64,000 bases of DNA from contig NZ_STGE01000056.1 in NCBI RefSeq assembly GCF_005222675.1, positions 1-64,000 of the forward strand, given 5' to 3'. Position numbers and translations under genes: made by a program. Below are positions 7,771 to 16,714 of the stretch, piece after piece. This stretch comes from Mycolicibacterium sp. CR10 (GTDB lineage Bacteria > Actinomycetota > Actinomycetes > Mycobacteriales > Mycobacteriaceae). The notes under the pieces were generated by a model. The model ran no database searches, was not told the origin of the DNA, and saw only the letters and a program-made list of their open reading frames with translations. Numbering within the stretch: the first letter of the stretch is position 1; every line of letters begins with the position of its first letter.

Positions 7771-7795
7771 CCGACGAGAGTAAGCATTGCGTGAT

Positions 7796-7824
7796 CATAT
7801 GCGCGCACATACGATATGCATATG
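7796..7824. promoter_or_regulatory. Probable MarR operator
   Basis: CATATGC (7796-7802) and GCATATG (7818-7824) form a perfect inverted repeat. The core ATATGCATAT (7814-7823) is itself palindromic. The site overlaps a -10-like TACGAT (7810-7815) and the ATG at 7822, so binding would block the divergent gene. Confidence 0.55.
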
Positions 7825-8439
7825 CCTACATTCGGGAACCAGCATCGCGCCGCCGTTCGGGTCTCGATCGCCGTGGTCGCCGCGGTCCGACCCGCCCACC
7901 TCGGTCTCGCCACACCCTGCGAGGGCTGGACCCTCGCGGACCTGCTCACCCACATGACCGCCCAGCACCACGGATTCGCCGCCGCCGCCCGTGGTCACGG
8001 CGCCGACCTCGACGCCTGGCGCACCGACCCCTTCGCGGCGGCCATAGCCGCCGATCCGGCAGGCACCTACGCGGCGGCCGCGCACGATGTGCTCGCGGCG
8101 TTCGGAGTCGACGGCGTCGACGACGCGCCGTTCGCCCTGCCCGAGTTCGGCCAGGACGTCACGGTGGTCGGCGAGACCGCGATGGGGTTCCACTTCGTCG
8201 ACTACGTCGTGCACGGCTGGGACGTCGCGGCGACACTCGGCATGCCGTTCACGCTGACCGACGACGTGATCGCCGCCGTGCTGCCGTTGGTCATGGCGGT
8301 TCCCGACGGTGAGTTCCGGGACGCGGCCGCCTCCCCGTTCGCCCGTGCGCTTGCGCCGGCCGAGGGCGGCGACTTCGCGCGAATCCTGGGGCACCTCGGA
8401 CGCCGGCCGGACTGGACACCGAAGTCCGCCGTGGCATAA
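7822..8439 (+). CDS. TIGR03086-family DinB-like metal-binding protein
   Basis: This roughly 205-residue protein belongs to the mycothiol-dependent maleylpyruvate isomerase N-terminal/DinB-like superfamily. The family opening is present: LATPCEGWTLADLLTHMTAQHHGF. The histidine of LLTHM and those of the later HFVDYVVHGWDVA are candidate metal ligands. The activity of the TIGR03086 group is undefined; some relatives use mycothiol. The ATG at 7822 is preferred over the one at 7816, because it lies 6 nt after TACGAT and would give a leaderless message. It is divergently paired with a MarR regulator. Confidence 0.82.
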   Translation: MPTFGNQHRAAVRVSIAVVAAVRPAHLGLATPCEGWTLADLLTHMTAQHHGFAAAARGHGADLDAWRTDPFAAAIAADPAGTYAAAAHDVLAAFGVDGVDDAPFALPEFGQDVTVVGETAMGFHFVDYVVHGWDVAATLGMPFTLTDDVIAAVLPLVMAVPDGEFRDAAASPFARALAPAEGGDFARILGHLGRRPDWTPKSAVA

Positions 8440-8477
8440 CGCGTCCGCAAATCGGTTCGATCGGTAGCATTCCCGCG

Positions 8478-9512
8478 ATGCGTCAGTTGTCGGTGAGCAT
8501 CGTTGTCCTGGTGGTGGCCGCCCTGCTCGGTGGTGGAATCGCCTATGCGGCACCGCAACCCGCAGGCGCAGCGGTAGTCATCGTGTCCGGCGGGGCGGCG
8601 GTCAGCCCCTTCACGACACCACAGGAGGCCTGCGCGTCTGGTCTGGCCGCGGGCAACACCGACACCGCGCTGCGCCAGAATCTGCTCGACGCCGGCTACA
8701 CCGTCTACACGTCACCGGCGATGGCCGGACGCGGACCAGTCACCGATCAGGGTGGGTTCGGCGCCTTCGGGGACTGCCCGATCACGTTGCCCGAGAACAT
8801 GACCGTGGACTCCACCGCCTCGATCGACCTGGCCGGTGAGCACCTGGCCCGGTTCCTCACCTATCTGCATGACTCCCGGGGCGTCGACGTCGTCGACGTC
8901 GTCGGACATTCGATGGGCGGCCTGTATTCGCGATCGGCGATCCGGGTGCTGCAGGGTCTGGGCTCGCCGATCCGGATCCGGTCGCTGACCACCCTGGGCA
9001 CCCCGTGGGAGGGCTCCTATCTGTCCGACTACGCCAACGGCCTGAGCCCACTGTCGGACTGCGCGGGCGACGCGTTCTGCGAACAGGCCGCCACGGCATT
9101 CCAAGCCGAGATGCTGCGGTTGCAGACGGGGTCGGGCCGCGAGGTCAACAGGGGTTATCTGATGGGACCCGGGGGCTGGAACGAATTCCAGGCCGGGGTG
9201 CTCGACCGGATTCCCGTCGTGCTGATCGGCGGAGCGCGCTTCACCCTGCCCGGGCCCGTCAACCCGATGACCTGGCCCAACGACGGCCTCGTGTCGCGGC
9301 GCAGCGCGCTGGCCACCGACGTCAGCGACCGGGTGCTGCCCCACCGGCGCTGTGCCGCCTTCGACGACGCGCACAGCATCTTCGTCGCCGACTCGGTCGG
9401 GTTGCCCTGGGAGACCGCGATGACGTGGGACCCGCGTGTTTTCGACGTCGTCCGCGGCGCGATCGAAGGCGCCGACGGAGCGCTGCAGACGGTGAATCGG
9501 GTTGGCTGCTAG
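8478..9512 (+). CDS. Secreted lipase/esterase
   Basis: This 344-residue alpha/beta hydrolase has an N-terminal signal peptide (MRQLSVSIVVLVVAALLGGG, cleavage near AYAAPQ). The lipase box is in VVGHSMGGLYSRSA around residue 140. The strand before it, DSRGVDVVDVVGHS, and GTPWEGSYLSDYANG after it are typical of EstA/LipA-type lipases. Four or more cysteines (EACASG, GDCPIT, DCAGDAFCEQ, HRRCAAF, VGC) suggest disulfides, fitting export. The catalytic Asp and His probably sit in NDGLVS and DDAHS. TAGCAT (8465-8470) lies 7 nt before the ATG, giving a leaderless start. Confidence 0.88.
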   Translation: MRQLSVSIVVLVVAALLGGGIAYAAPQPAGAAVVIVSGGAAVSPFTTPQEACASGLAAGNTDTALRQNLLDAGYTVYTSPAMAGRGPVTDQGGFGAFGDCPITLPENMTVDSTASIDLAGEHLARFLTYLHDSRGVDVVDVVGHSMGGLYSRSAIRVLQGLGSPIRIRSLTTLGTPWEGSYLSDYANGLSPLSDCAGDAFCEQAATAFQAEMLRLQTGSGREVNRGYLMGPGGWNEFQAGVLDRIPVVLIGGARFTLPGPVNPMTWPNDGLVSRRSALATDVSDRVLPHRRCAAFDDAHSIFVADSVGLPWETAMTWDPRVFDVVRGAIEGADGALQTVNRVGC

Positions 9513-9565
9513 GTGATTTCGGCGTAGTTGGTCACGCTGAGGTTGACCGACTACGCCGAAATCAC
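9513..9565. terminator. Hairpin between convergent lipase and exonuclease genes
   Basis: Arms 9513-9534 and 9544-9565 (22 nt each, one mismatch) flank a 9-nt loop. The hairpin begins at the lipase stop and overlaps the last codons of the exonuclease gene. It probably acts as a two-way transcription stop, though without a long T-run. Confidence 0.7.
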
Positions 9566-10362
9566 GCGTAGTCGACGGTGACCGGGCAGTGGTCGGACCA
9601 CCGCAGCGCGTAGGCGTCCGGACGTTCGGTGCGCACGGACGCGACGCGCGCCGCAAGACCCGGCGTGGCCAACTGGTAGTCGATACGCCACCCCGCGTCG
9701 TTGTCGAATGCCTTCCCGCGCCACGACCACCACGCATACGGACCCGCGACGTCGGGATGGGCCTGCCGCACCACATCGACCCAGCCGGTGGCCAGCAGGT
9801 CCGTGAGCCATTGCCGCTCCTGCGGCAGGAACCCGGCCTTCTTCACGTTGCCGCGCCAGTTCTTGATGTCATTCTCGGTGTGGGCGATGTTCCAGTCACC
9901 GCACAGCACTGCCTCACCGTCCGCCGCGAGCAGTACTGCCATCCGGGCGGCCACCGCCGCCATGAAGCGCCCCTTCTCCCGCTGCCGGTCGGTATCGGCC
10001 TCACCGGTCGGGAAGTACAGGCTGGCCACCGTCAGTCCGGCGGTGCCCACCTCGACGTAACGACCGTGTGATTCGAATTCCTTTGCACCGCAACCGATTG
10101 TGACAGCGTCGAACGCCGTGCGCGACAGCACCGCGACTCCGTTGCGGCCTTTGACATGGGGTGCCGCCGACGCCAGGTGCCAACCGTCGGCCAACGCCGG
10201 AGCCAATGCCTCGGCCAGCTGCTCGTCGTCGGCGCGCACCTCCTGCAGACACACCACGTCGGCCGTCGTCTCCTTCAACCACGGCAGCAGACCCTGGTTC
10301 TCCGGCGACCGCTCCTTGACAGCCGCGCGGATGCCGTTGACGTTGACAGTGCTGACGATCAC
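9562..10362 (-). CDS. xthA: Exodeoxyribonuclease III / AP endonuclease
   Basis: This 266-residue endonuclease/exonuclease/phosphatase-fold enzyme repairs abasic sites and 3'-blocked DNA ends in the cytoplasm. The diagnostic motifs are all present: VNVNGIRAAV (start), LQEVRADDEQ (metal Glu), GDWNIAHTENDIKN, and the C-terminal SDHCPVTVDYA with the catalytic His. Length is normal for bacterial ExoIII. The start is GTG at 10362. It converges on the lipase gene. Confidence 0.93.
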   Translation of the reverse strand: MIVSTVNVNGIRAAVKERSPENQGLLPWLKETTADVVCLQEVRADDEQLAEALAPALADGWHLASAAPHVKGRNGVAVLSRTAFDAVTIGCGAKEFESHGRYVEVGTAGLTVASLYFPTGEADTDRQREKGRFMAAVAARMAVLLAADGEAVLCGDWNIAHTENDIKNWRGNVKKAGFLPQERQWLTDLLATGWVDVVRQAHPDVAGPYAWWSWRGKAFDNDAGWRIDYQLATPGLAARVASVRTERPDAYALRWSDHCPVTVDYA

Positions 10363-10433
10363 GACCGCAGACCCTAACCGACCCAGCTCACACGTTCTTG
10401 CGGTACCAGCGGTATCACCTTAATGTCGGGCCC

Positions 10434-11264
10434 ATGGCACCACGAGAGCCGATCCACGTCGGATCGGGTGAACCGATCCTGATGCTGCACCCGTTCCTGT
10501 GCTCGCAAAATGTCTGGCGCACGGTCGCTGACCAGCTCGCCGACGCCGGCCGTTTCGAGGTCTTCGCGCCGACGATGCTGGGCCACCACGGTGGCCCCCC
10601 GTCACCGAGCTGGCTGCTGCATACCGAGGCGCTGGTCGACGACATCGAGCAGCGGATGGACCGGCTGGGGTGGCAGACCGCGCACATCGTCGGCAATTCG
10701 CTCGGCGGCTGGGTCGGGTTCGAACTTGAACGGCGTGGGCGCGCCCGCACGTTGACCGCGATCGCGCCGGCAGGTGGCTGGTCTCAGCACTCGGTGTCCA
10801 AGTACGAGACCGTGCTGAAGTTCATTCTCGGCGGCCCTGCGCTGATCGCCGCGCGGCTGCTCGGCCCGCGGATCATCGACCTGCCGTTCGCCCGGCGGTT
10901 GGCGACCCTGCCTGTCAGCGGCCCCGCCGACGGCCCACCCGACGCGGAGCTGCGCGACCTCGTCGAGGACGCCACTCATTGCAGTGCCTACCTGCAGCTT
11001 CTGGTCAAGACGCTGCGCATGCCCGGCCTGCTCGAGCTGGCCAGCCTCGGTGCGCCCACGCAGCTGGTGGTATGCGAGAAGGACCGCGTCTTCCCGGCGC
11101 CGCGCGGCCACCGCTACTTCCTCAAGCACCTGCCCGCGAGCGCCGAGGTGGTCCGCCTCGACGGCGTCGGACACATCCCGATGCTGGAGGCCCCGGGCCG
11201 CGTCACCGAGGTGATCACGGACTTCGTCGACCGCCACCGCAACCCTCAGCAGGCGTTCGGCTGA
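10434..11264 (+). CDS. Alpha/beta hydrolase
   Basis: This 276-residue alpha/beta hydrolase has an oxyanion-hole motif LMLHPFLCS, a nucleophile elbow IVGNSLGGWVGFE (Ser after Asn, as in many mycobacterial hydrolases), an Asp in CEKDRVFP and a His in DGVGHIPMLEAP. There is no signal peptide. The start at ATG 10434 is favoured because TAATGT (10421-10426) lies exactly 7 nt upstream, the leaderless pattern. The frame is open 36 nt further up, to a TTG. The substrate is unknown. In M. tuberculosis a similar hydrolase lies near trpS, fitting the syntenic place. Confidence 0.85.
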   Translation: MAPREPIHVGSGEPILMLHPFLCSQNVWRTVADQLADAGRFEVFAPTMLGHHGGPPSPSWLLHTEALVDDIEQRMDRLGWQTAHIVGNSLGGWVGFELERRGRARTLTAIAPAGGWSQHSVSKYETVLKFILGGPALIAARLLGPRIIDLPFARRLATLPVSGPADGPPDAELRDLVEDATHCSAYLQLLVKTLRMPGLLELASLGAPTQLVVCEKDRVFPAPRGHRYFLKHLPASAEVVRLDGVGHIPMLEAPGRVTEVITDFVDRHRNPQQAFG

Positions 11265-11280
11265 TCTCTGCGCTGCAGAC

Positions 11281-13911
11281 CTACGGCGTCGGTGTTCTGT
11301 TCCGCGTGATGAGGCCGGCCAGTTCTTCGCGGCTGCTGGTGCCGGTCTTCGTCATCGCCTTGTAAATGTGGCTTTCCACTGTGCGAACCGACAGCACGAG
11401 CCGCTCGGACACGGCCCGGCTGGACAGCCCCTCACCGAGCAACATGACGATCTCGCGTTCGCGTGCGGTCAGAGGCAACGGCTCGACGGCTCGCCGAAGG
11501 GCAGGGGTGTGTGCACCGCCGCACCGCTCGGCAAGCACTTCGGCCCGCGCTGAGCTGCCGAGCGCGGACCCGCGACGGCCACGGTTGTGGTGCGCGAGCG
11601 CCGCGTAGGCGGCCGCGTCGACGGCCGCCACCAGGTCACCCATTCGCTCGAAATCGGCGGACACGGCGTCCAAGCTGGCGCCGTCGCCGTCGTGCAGCGC
11701 GTCGGCGAACCGGGCAGCGATCGCGGTGCGCGGCCCGTCGACGATCGCTTCCAACTCGTGTAGTCGCTGAGCAGCGGTGGTGCCGCCGAACTGGGTGGCG
11801 GTCTGCAGGCACAGCACCTCTGCAGCGAACTGGCCAGTGGCGCGCGCCGCTGCCGACGCCGTCGACACGATGCGGATCGCTTCGCTGACGGCGCCCCGGC
11901 ACGCCGCAACCCACCCCTCTGCGAGGGCATAGGAGTAGTCCAGATATCGCCAACTGGGATATTTGTGCGCTTCGAGCTGTGTGAAGGCAGCCGAGGCCGC
12001 CTCAGGGCAGCCCTGCATGGCCAGCGCGACCGTATGCGGAAGGTGGTATTGATACCCGAACCCGTTCGTGTCACCGGCGGTTAACAGCAGGTCGACTGCC
12101 GGCCCCAGAAGTGCACATGCGGTGTCCAGGTGGCCGGCGGCCAGAGCAGCGCGGCCCGCCAGCGCCGAGCTGAGCAACTGCGCCGCCCCGGGGAGGTCGG
12201 CCGCCTGCCCGCGAATCCGCTCCGCAGCATCGACAGCGTCCTCGATCCGGCCCGCCAGCAGCAGCGCACCGACCTCCGCGTCGGCGATGACGAAGCGCAT
12301 CTGCGCGGCGTCGAAGGAACTTTCCGCGATGGCGTAGCCCGCCTCTGCGGCCGCCAGGGCGTCGTCCGTCCGGCCGGCGTCGCCGCAGGCGAGGGTGATC
12401 GCCCATGCGGTCACCGCACCCACGATCGCCGGCAGCCGGTCCATTGCGACAGCGCGTGACGCGGCGCGCGCCGCGTCGGGGCAGCCCATCGCGGCCCAGT
12501 ACACGGTGTGGAACGCGACGAGGCAGTCGCGCGTGTCGCCAGGTGCGCGTTGCATCGCGTCGTCGACGATCGCTTTCGCGGACAGGGGATCTGCCATGGC
12601 GCACAGCATGTTGGCCGCCCGCAGGAACGCCACCCGTGCCCGTTGCGCGCCGTCGAGCTCATCATCGGGAATGGCGCATAGAGCGTCGTCGGCCTGCTGC
12701 CCGAGCCCGAGCCACGACAGCGCATGCGCGCTGACGAAGTACGCCTCCGGCCCGGCGTTGGCCCCGATGGCGGCATCGGCCAGCCGGGCCGCCAGCGGGA
12801 GGTCGGCAAGCCACACGGCACCCTGCGCGGCGCGACGGAGCAGATCGGGGTCGGGCTCGAGGTCGGACTCCACGCTGAGCGCCGCGCGCCGCACCACCAC
12901 GCGTATGTCGTCGCTACGCGGGCCCGCGGCGAGCTCGTTGGCGACGAGTGCCCGTAACCGTCGCAGTCTGGTCGGCGGTGCGCTCCGTCGACGGACCTCG
13001 CCGTAGAGCGGGTGCGCCAGCCGCACCTCGACGCCACCGTCGACCGACGCGAGAACGATCAGGCCGCCACAGTCCGCCTGCTCCACGGCTGCGGGATCGG
13101 CGATGCGCTGCAACGCTTGCAGCGCAATCGGTTCGGCGACCGCAAGCGCATCGATCACGTCGTTCACCGCTGCGGGTAGCGCCGCGACGCGTGCTTCGAT
13201 CATCTCCACGAGGTCGGCGGGAACGACGGGGTCGCCCGACCACCGCCAGTACCGATTCTCCAGGGTGATCAGCCCGTCGCAGAGTCCCTGCTCGACGATG
13301 TTGTGCAGGTACAGTGCGTTCCCCCGGGTCAATCGCCACAGGTGTTGTGCGGCAACAGGATCTATCGGGCCGCCCAGGGTTGCCGACAACAGCGCGAAGG
13401 TGTCCTCCCGCGACAGCGGCGGCAGATCGAGCCACTCGAAGTCGGCGGCTCGCCACACCTCCAGCACCCCCGCCGGGATCGGTTCGCCGTCCCGCACCGT
13501 CATCACGACCTTCGCGGCGCCCTGCCGCACGATCAGGTGCAGAGCGAACGCCGACAGATCGTCGAGAAGGTGTGCGTCGTCCACACCCAGCACCACCCGG
13601 GTGCGCCCGGGCGGGACCGACGTGAGCGCATCGACCAAACCGCGGACCAGCCCGAGAGTGTCGGTCTCCCCCGGTGCCGCCCATTCCGCGAAGGCGCCGA
13701 GCGGAACCGCTTTCGCCGACGACGTGCCCACCGCCCAGCGGACTTCGCATCCCCCGGAGGTGGCCCGCTGCAGGGTCTCACGGGCGAGCCGGCTCTTGCC
13801 AACGCCCGCAGGTCCACAGACGACAATGCCCGAAAGTCGCGATGTGGTGATCGCGGCTTCGACGTGTCGCATCTCCTCCGACCGGCCGGTGAGCGGCCAG
13901 CGCCCCGCCAT
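11281..13911 (-). CDS. Large ATP-binding LuxR-family regulator (paralogue 1)
   Basis: This 876-residue STAND/MalT-like regulator begins MAGRWPLTGRSEEMRHVEAA. Walker A is CGPAGVGKSRLARET near residue 33, and Walker B is VVLGVDDAHLLDDLSAF near residue 110. A long helical, TPR-like sensor region follows. The C-terminus has a LuxR-type HTH (LTAREREIVMLLGEGLSSRAVSERLVLSVRTVESHIYKAM). The start at 13911 is chosen by alignment with the paralogue at 23781-26387, which begins MIRQWPLLGRSEELQV. Such proteins sense a small molecule or a protein partner and activate transcription. The target and ligand here are unknown. It stands divergent from the riboswitch-metY unit. Confidence 0.9.
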   Translation of the reverse strand: MAGRWPLTGRSEEMRHVEAAITTSRLSGIVVCGPAGVGKSRLARETLQRATSGGCEVRWAVGTSSAKAVPLGAFAEWAAPGETDTLGLVRGLVDALTSVPPGRTRVVLGVDDAHLLDDLSAFALHLIVRQGAAKVVMTVRDGEPIPAGVLEVWRAADFEWLDLPPLSREDTFALLSATLGGPIDPVAAQHLWRLTRGNALYLHNIVEQGLCDGLITLENRYWRWSGDPVVPADLVEMIEARVAALPAAVNDVIDALAVAEPIALQALQRIADPAAVEQADCGGLIVLASVDGGVEVRLAHPLYGEVRRRSAPPTRLRRLRALVANELAAGPRSDDIRVVVRRAALSVESDLEPDPDLLRRAAQGAVWLADLPLAARLADAAIGANAGPEAYFVSAHALSWLGLGQQADDALCAIPDDELDGAQRARVAFLRAANMLCAMADPLSAKAIVDDAMQRAPGDTRDCLVAFHTVYWAAMGCPDAARAASRAVAMDRLPAIVGAVTAWAITLACGDAGRTDDALAAAEAGYAIAESSFDAAQMRFVIADAEVGALLLAGRIEDAVDAAERIRGQAADLPGAAQLLSSALAGRAALAAGHLDTACALLGPAVDLLLTAGDTNGFGYQYHLPHTVALAMQGCPEAASAAFTQLEAHKYPSWRYLDYSYALAEGWVAACRGAVSEAIRIVSTASAAARATGQFAAEVLCLQTATQFGGTTAAQRLHELEAIVDGPRTAIAARFADALHDGDGASLDAVSADFERMGDLVAAVDAAAYAALAHHNRGRRGSALGSSARAEVLAERCGGAHTPALRRAVEPLPLTAREREIVMLLGEGLSSRAVSERLVLSVRTVESHIYKAMTKTGTSSREELAGLITRNRTPTP

Positions 13912-14032
13912 CGATCCAGCGTAGATCTTGATGGGGTCGCCGGCACCCGAACTGATCGAATTTTCGCAGGTCGATCCGCGTGCACACGAACCCACTGGCA
14001 CCTTCTCGGCCTCGTGCGATATTCTTCGGTTC

Positions 14033-14152
14033 GGTCATGAGTGCCAGCGTCAAGCCCCGGCTCGCTGGCCGGCAACCCTCCAACCGCGGTGGGGTGCCCC
14101 GGGTGATGACCAGGTTGAGTAGCCACGCACGGCTACAAGGCAAGCGCGGGTC
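14033..14152 (+). promoter_or_regulatory. SAM-IV riboswitch aptamer
   Basis: This roughly 120-nt element starts GGTCATGAGTGCCAGCGTCA and ends CAAGCGCGGGTC. Sequence and helix pattern closely follow the actinobacterial SAM-IV class as I remember it (P1 closed by GGTCATGAGT with GGTGATGACC; the conserved CCGGCAACCCTCC core; a pseudoknot). It binds S-adenosylmethionine. It lies 74 nt before metY, so methionine synthesis is switched off when SAM is plentiful. Confidence 0.92.
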
Positions 14153-14198
14153 CGCCATGAACGGGCCCCCTGAGTAGACGGGGAAACCTGATGGCTGG

Positions 14199-14221
14199 GT
14201 TCCTCCTTCGCATAGGAGAAC
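14199..14221 (+). promoter_or_regulatory. Likely translational expression platform of the riboswitch
   Basis: GTTCCTCC (14199-14206) can pair with GGAGAAC (14215-14221), which contains the metY Shine-Dalgarno sequence, AGGAGA. There is no T-run. Control by hiding the ribosome site therefore seems more likely than transcription termination. Confidence 0.5.
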
Positions 14222-14225
14222 ATCG

Positions 14226-15584
14226 ATGAGCACCGACAACGAACTCGACGACCCCAAAGCACGCTGGGCGTTCGAGACCAAGCAGGTCCACGCCGGGCAG
14301 ACGCCCGACATCGCCACCAACGCGCGGGCCCTGCCGATCTACCAGACCACCAGCTACACGTTCAACAGCACCGACCACGCCGCGGCGCTGTTCGGCCTCG
14401 CCGAGCCCGGCAACATCTACACCCGGATCATGAACCCGACGCAGGACGTCGTCGAGCAGCGCATCGCCGCGCTGGAAGGCGGCGTCGCGGCACTGTTCCT
14501 GTCCTCGGGGCAGGCGGCCGAGACATTCTCGATCCTCAACCTCGCCGGGGTAGGCGATCACATCGTGTCCAGCCCGCGTCTCTACGGCGGCACCTACAAC
14601 CTGTTCCACTACTCGCTGCCCAAGCTCGGCATCGAGGTGAGCTTCGTCGACAATCCCGACGACCCCGAATCCTGGCGGGCGGCCGCACAGCCGAACACCA
14701 AGGCGTTCTTCGGCGAGACCATCTCCAACCCGCAAATCGACATCCTCGACATCCCCACCGTCGCCGCCGTCGCGCACGAGGTCGGCGTCCCGCTGATCGT
14801 CGACAACACCATCGCCACGCCGTACCTGATCCAGCCCCTGGCCCACGGCGCCGACATCGTCGTGCACTCGGCGACCAAGTACCTGGGCGGACACGGATCG
14901 GCGATCGCCGGGGTGATCGTCGACGGCGGCACCTTCGACTGGACCAACGGCCGCTTCCCCGGGTTCACCACACCCGACCCGAGCTATCACGGCGTGGTGT
15001 TCGCGGAACTGGGGCCGCCGGCGTTCGCGCTCAAGGCGCGGGTGCAGCTGCTGCGCGACCTGGGTTCGGCGAACTCGCCGTTCAATGCCTTCCTCATCGC
15101 CCAGGGTCTGGAGACGTTGAGCCTGCGCGTCGAACGGCATGTGTCCAACGCGCTGAAGGTGGCCGAGTACCTCGCCGGGCACGACGACGTGATCTCGGTG
15201 AACTACGCCGGCCTGCCCACCTCCCCGTGGTACGAGCTGGGGAAGAAGCTGGCCCCCAAGGGAACCGGCGCGGTGCTGGCGTTCGAACTGGCGGGCGGCA
15301 TCGCGGCGGGCAAGGCGTTCGTGGACGCCCTGTCACTGCACAGCCACGTCGCCAACATCGGCGACGTGCGCTCGCTGGTGATCCATCCGGCCTCGACCAC
15401 GCATGCGCAGCTGTCCCCCGAAGAGCAGTTGGCCACCGGCGTGACGCCGGGACTGGTCCGGCTCGCGGTCGGCATCGAGGGCATCGACGACATCATCGCC
15501 GACCTGGAGCAGGGCTTCGCCGCTGCGAAGCCGTTCAGCGCGACCCAGGGTGCCGATCCGAAGACGGCGGCAGCGTTCTCGTGA
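14226..15584 (+). CDS. metY: O-acetylhomoserine sulfhydrylase
   Basis: This 452-residue PLP enzyme (Cys/Met metabolism fold type I) makes homocysteine or methionine directly from O-acetylhomoserine and sulfide or methanethiol. FETKQVHAGQTPD opens the catalytic domain. YTRIMNPTQ carries the phosphate-binding Tyr/Arg, and SATKYLGGHG the PLP-binding Lys. The longer, MetY-type insert region is present, which distinguishes it from the roughly 390-residue MetB/MetC enzymes. It corresponds to the gene named metC in M. tuberculosis. AGGAGA precedes the ATG, and the gene is under the SAM-IV riboswitch. Its stop overlaps the metX GTG by 4 nt, giving coupled translation of the two successive enzymes. 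Confidence 0.95.
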   Translation: MSTDNELDDPKARWAFETKQVHAGQTPDIATNARALPIYQTTSYTFNSTDHAAALFGLAEPGNIYTRIMNPTQDVVEQRIAALEGGVAALFLSSGQAAETFSILNLAGVGDHIVSSPRLYGGTYNLFHYSLPKLGIEVSFVDNPDDPESWRAAAQPNTKAFFGETISNPQIDILDIPTVAAVAHEVGVPLIVDNTIATPYLIQPLAHGADIVVHSATKYLGGHGSAIAGVIVDGGTFDWTNGRFPGFTTPDPSYHGVVFAELGPPAFALKARVQLLRDLGSANSPFNAFLIAQGLETLSLRVERHVSNALKVAEYLAGHDDVISVNYAGLPTSPWYELGKKLAPKGTGAVLAFELAGGIAAGKAFVDALSLHSHVANIGDVRSLVIHPASTTHAQLSPEEQLATGVTPGLVRLAVGIEGIDDIIADLEQGFAAAKPFSATQGADPKTAAAFS

Positions 15585-16714
15585 CAATCATCGATGTGGC
15601 CACTCTCGACGAACACGTGACGCTGCCCCCTGAGGGCGAGGTCGGCATCGTCGAGATCGGTGCACTCAAGCTGGAGAACGGCCAGGTCATCGACGACGTG
15701 TCGATCGCGGTGCAGCGCTGGGGTGAGCTGTCGCCCAACCGCGACAATGTCGTCGTCGTGCTGCACGCGCTGACCGGAGACTCGCACATCACCGGACCGG
15801 CAGACGCGCAGCACCCAACCCCGGGCTGGTGGGACGGGGTTGCCGGACCCGGCGCGCCGATCGACACCGGCCGCTGGTGCGCGATCTCAACCAACGTCCT
15901 GGGCGGATGCCGGGGTTCGACGGGACCGAGTTCGCCGGCACCTGACGGAAAGCCCTGGGGCTCAAGGTTTCCCACGATCTCGGTGCGTGACCAGGTGGCC
16001 GCAGACGTGGCCGCGTTGGCCAGGCTGGGCATCAGCGAGGTCGCCGCGGTGATCGGCGGCTCGATGGGCGGGGCCCGTGCCCTGGAATGGATGGTCACCC
16101 ATCCCGACACCACGCGGGCGGGTCTGGTGCTGGCGGTCGGCGCACGAGCGACCGCCGACCAGATCGGCACGCAGAGCAGCCAGATCGCGGCCATCACGTC
16201 GGACCCGCAGTGGTGCGGCGGCGACTACCACGGCACCGGGCGCTCCCCCGATGTCGGCATGCAGATCGCGCGGCGCTTCGCGCACCTGACCTACCGGGGC
16301 GAGAACGAGCTGGACGAGCGGTTCGCCAACGACGCGCAGGACGGCGAGGACCCGGGTGTCGGTGGGCGCTACGCCGTGCAGAGCTATCTCGAGCATCAGG
16401 GTCGAAAGCTGTTGGCACGCTTCGATGCCGGGACCTATGTCGCGCTCACCGATGCGTTGTCGAGCCACGATGTCGGACGGGACCGCGGCGGCGTCGAGTC
16501 CGCGCTGCGCGGCTGCCCGGTGCCCGCGGTGGTCGGCGGCATCACCTCCGACCGGCTCTACCCGCTGCGCCTGCAGGCCGAACTGGCCGAACTGCTGCCC
16601 GGTTGCGATGGGCTCGACATCGTCGACTCGGCGTACGGCCACGACGGCTTCCTGCTGGAGACCGACGCGGTCGGCAAGCTGATCCGCCGGACGCTGGAGA
16701 TGGCAGCACGGTGA
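15581..16714 (+). CDS. metX: Homoserine O-acetyltransferase
   Basis: This 377-residue alpha/beta-hydrolase-fold enzyme transfers acetyl from acetyl-CoA to homoserine, making the MetY substrate. The catalytic Ser is in IGGSMGGARALEW, the acid in GGITSDRLYP, and the His in YGHDGFLLE. NVLGGCRGSTGPSS is the family signature near residue 105. The start is GTG at 15581 (MTIIDVATLDEHVTLP), inside the metY stop. A longer open frame upstream overlaps metY and is rejected. It corresponds to the gene called metA in M. tuberculosis. The stop overlaps the GTG of the methyltransferase gene. Confidence 0.95.
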   Translation: MTIIDVATLDEHVTLPPEGEVGIVEIGALKLENGQVIDDVSIAVQRWGELSPNRDNVVVVLHALTGDSHITGPADAQHPTPGWWDGVAGPGAPIDTGRWCAISTNVLGGCRGSTGPSSPAPDGKPWGSRFPTISVRDQVAADVAALARLGISEVAAVIGGSMGGARALEWMVTHPDTTRAGLVLAVGARATADQIGTQSSQIAAITSDPQWCGGDYHGTGRSPDVGMQIARRFAHLTYRGENELDERFANDAQDGEDPGVGGRYAVQSYLEHQGRKLLARFDAGTYVALTDALSSHDVGRDRGGVESALRGCPVPAVVGGITSDRLYPLRLQAELAELLPGCDGLDIVDSAYGHDGFLLETDAVGKLIRRTLEMAAR

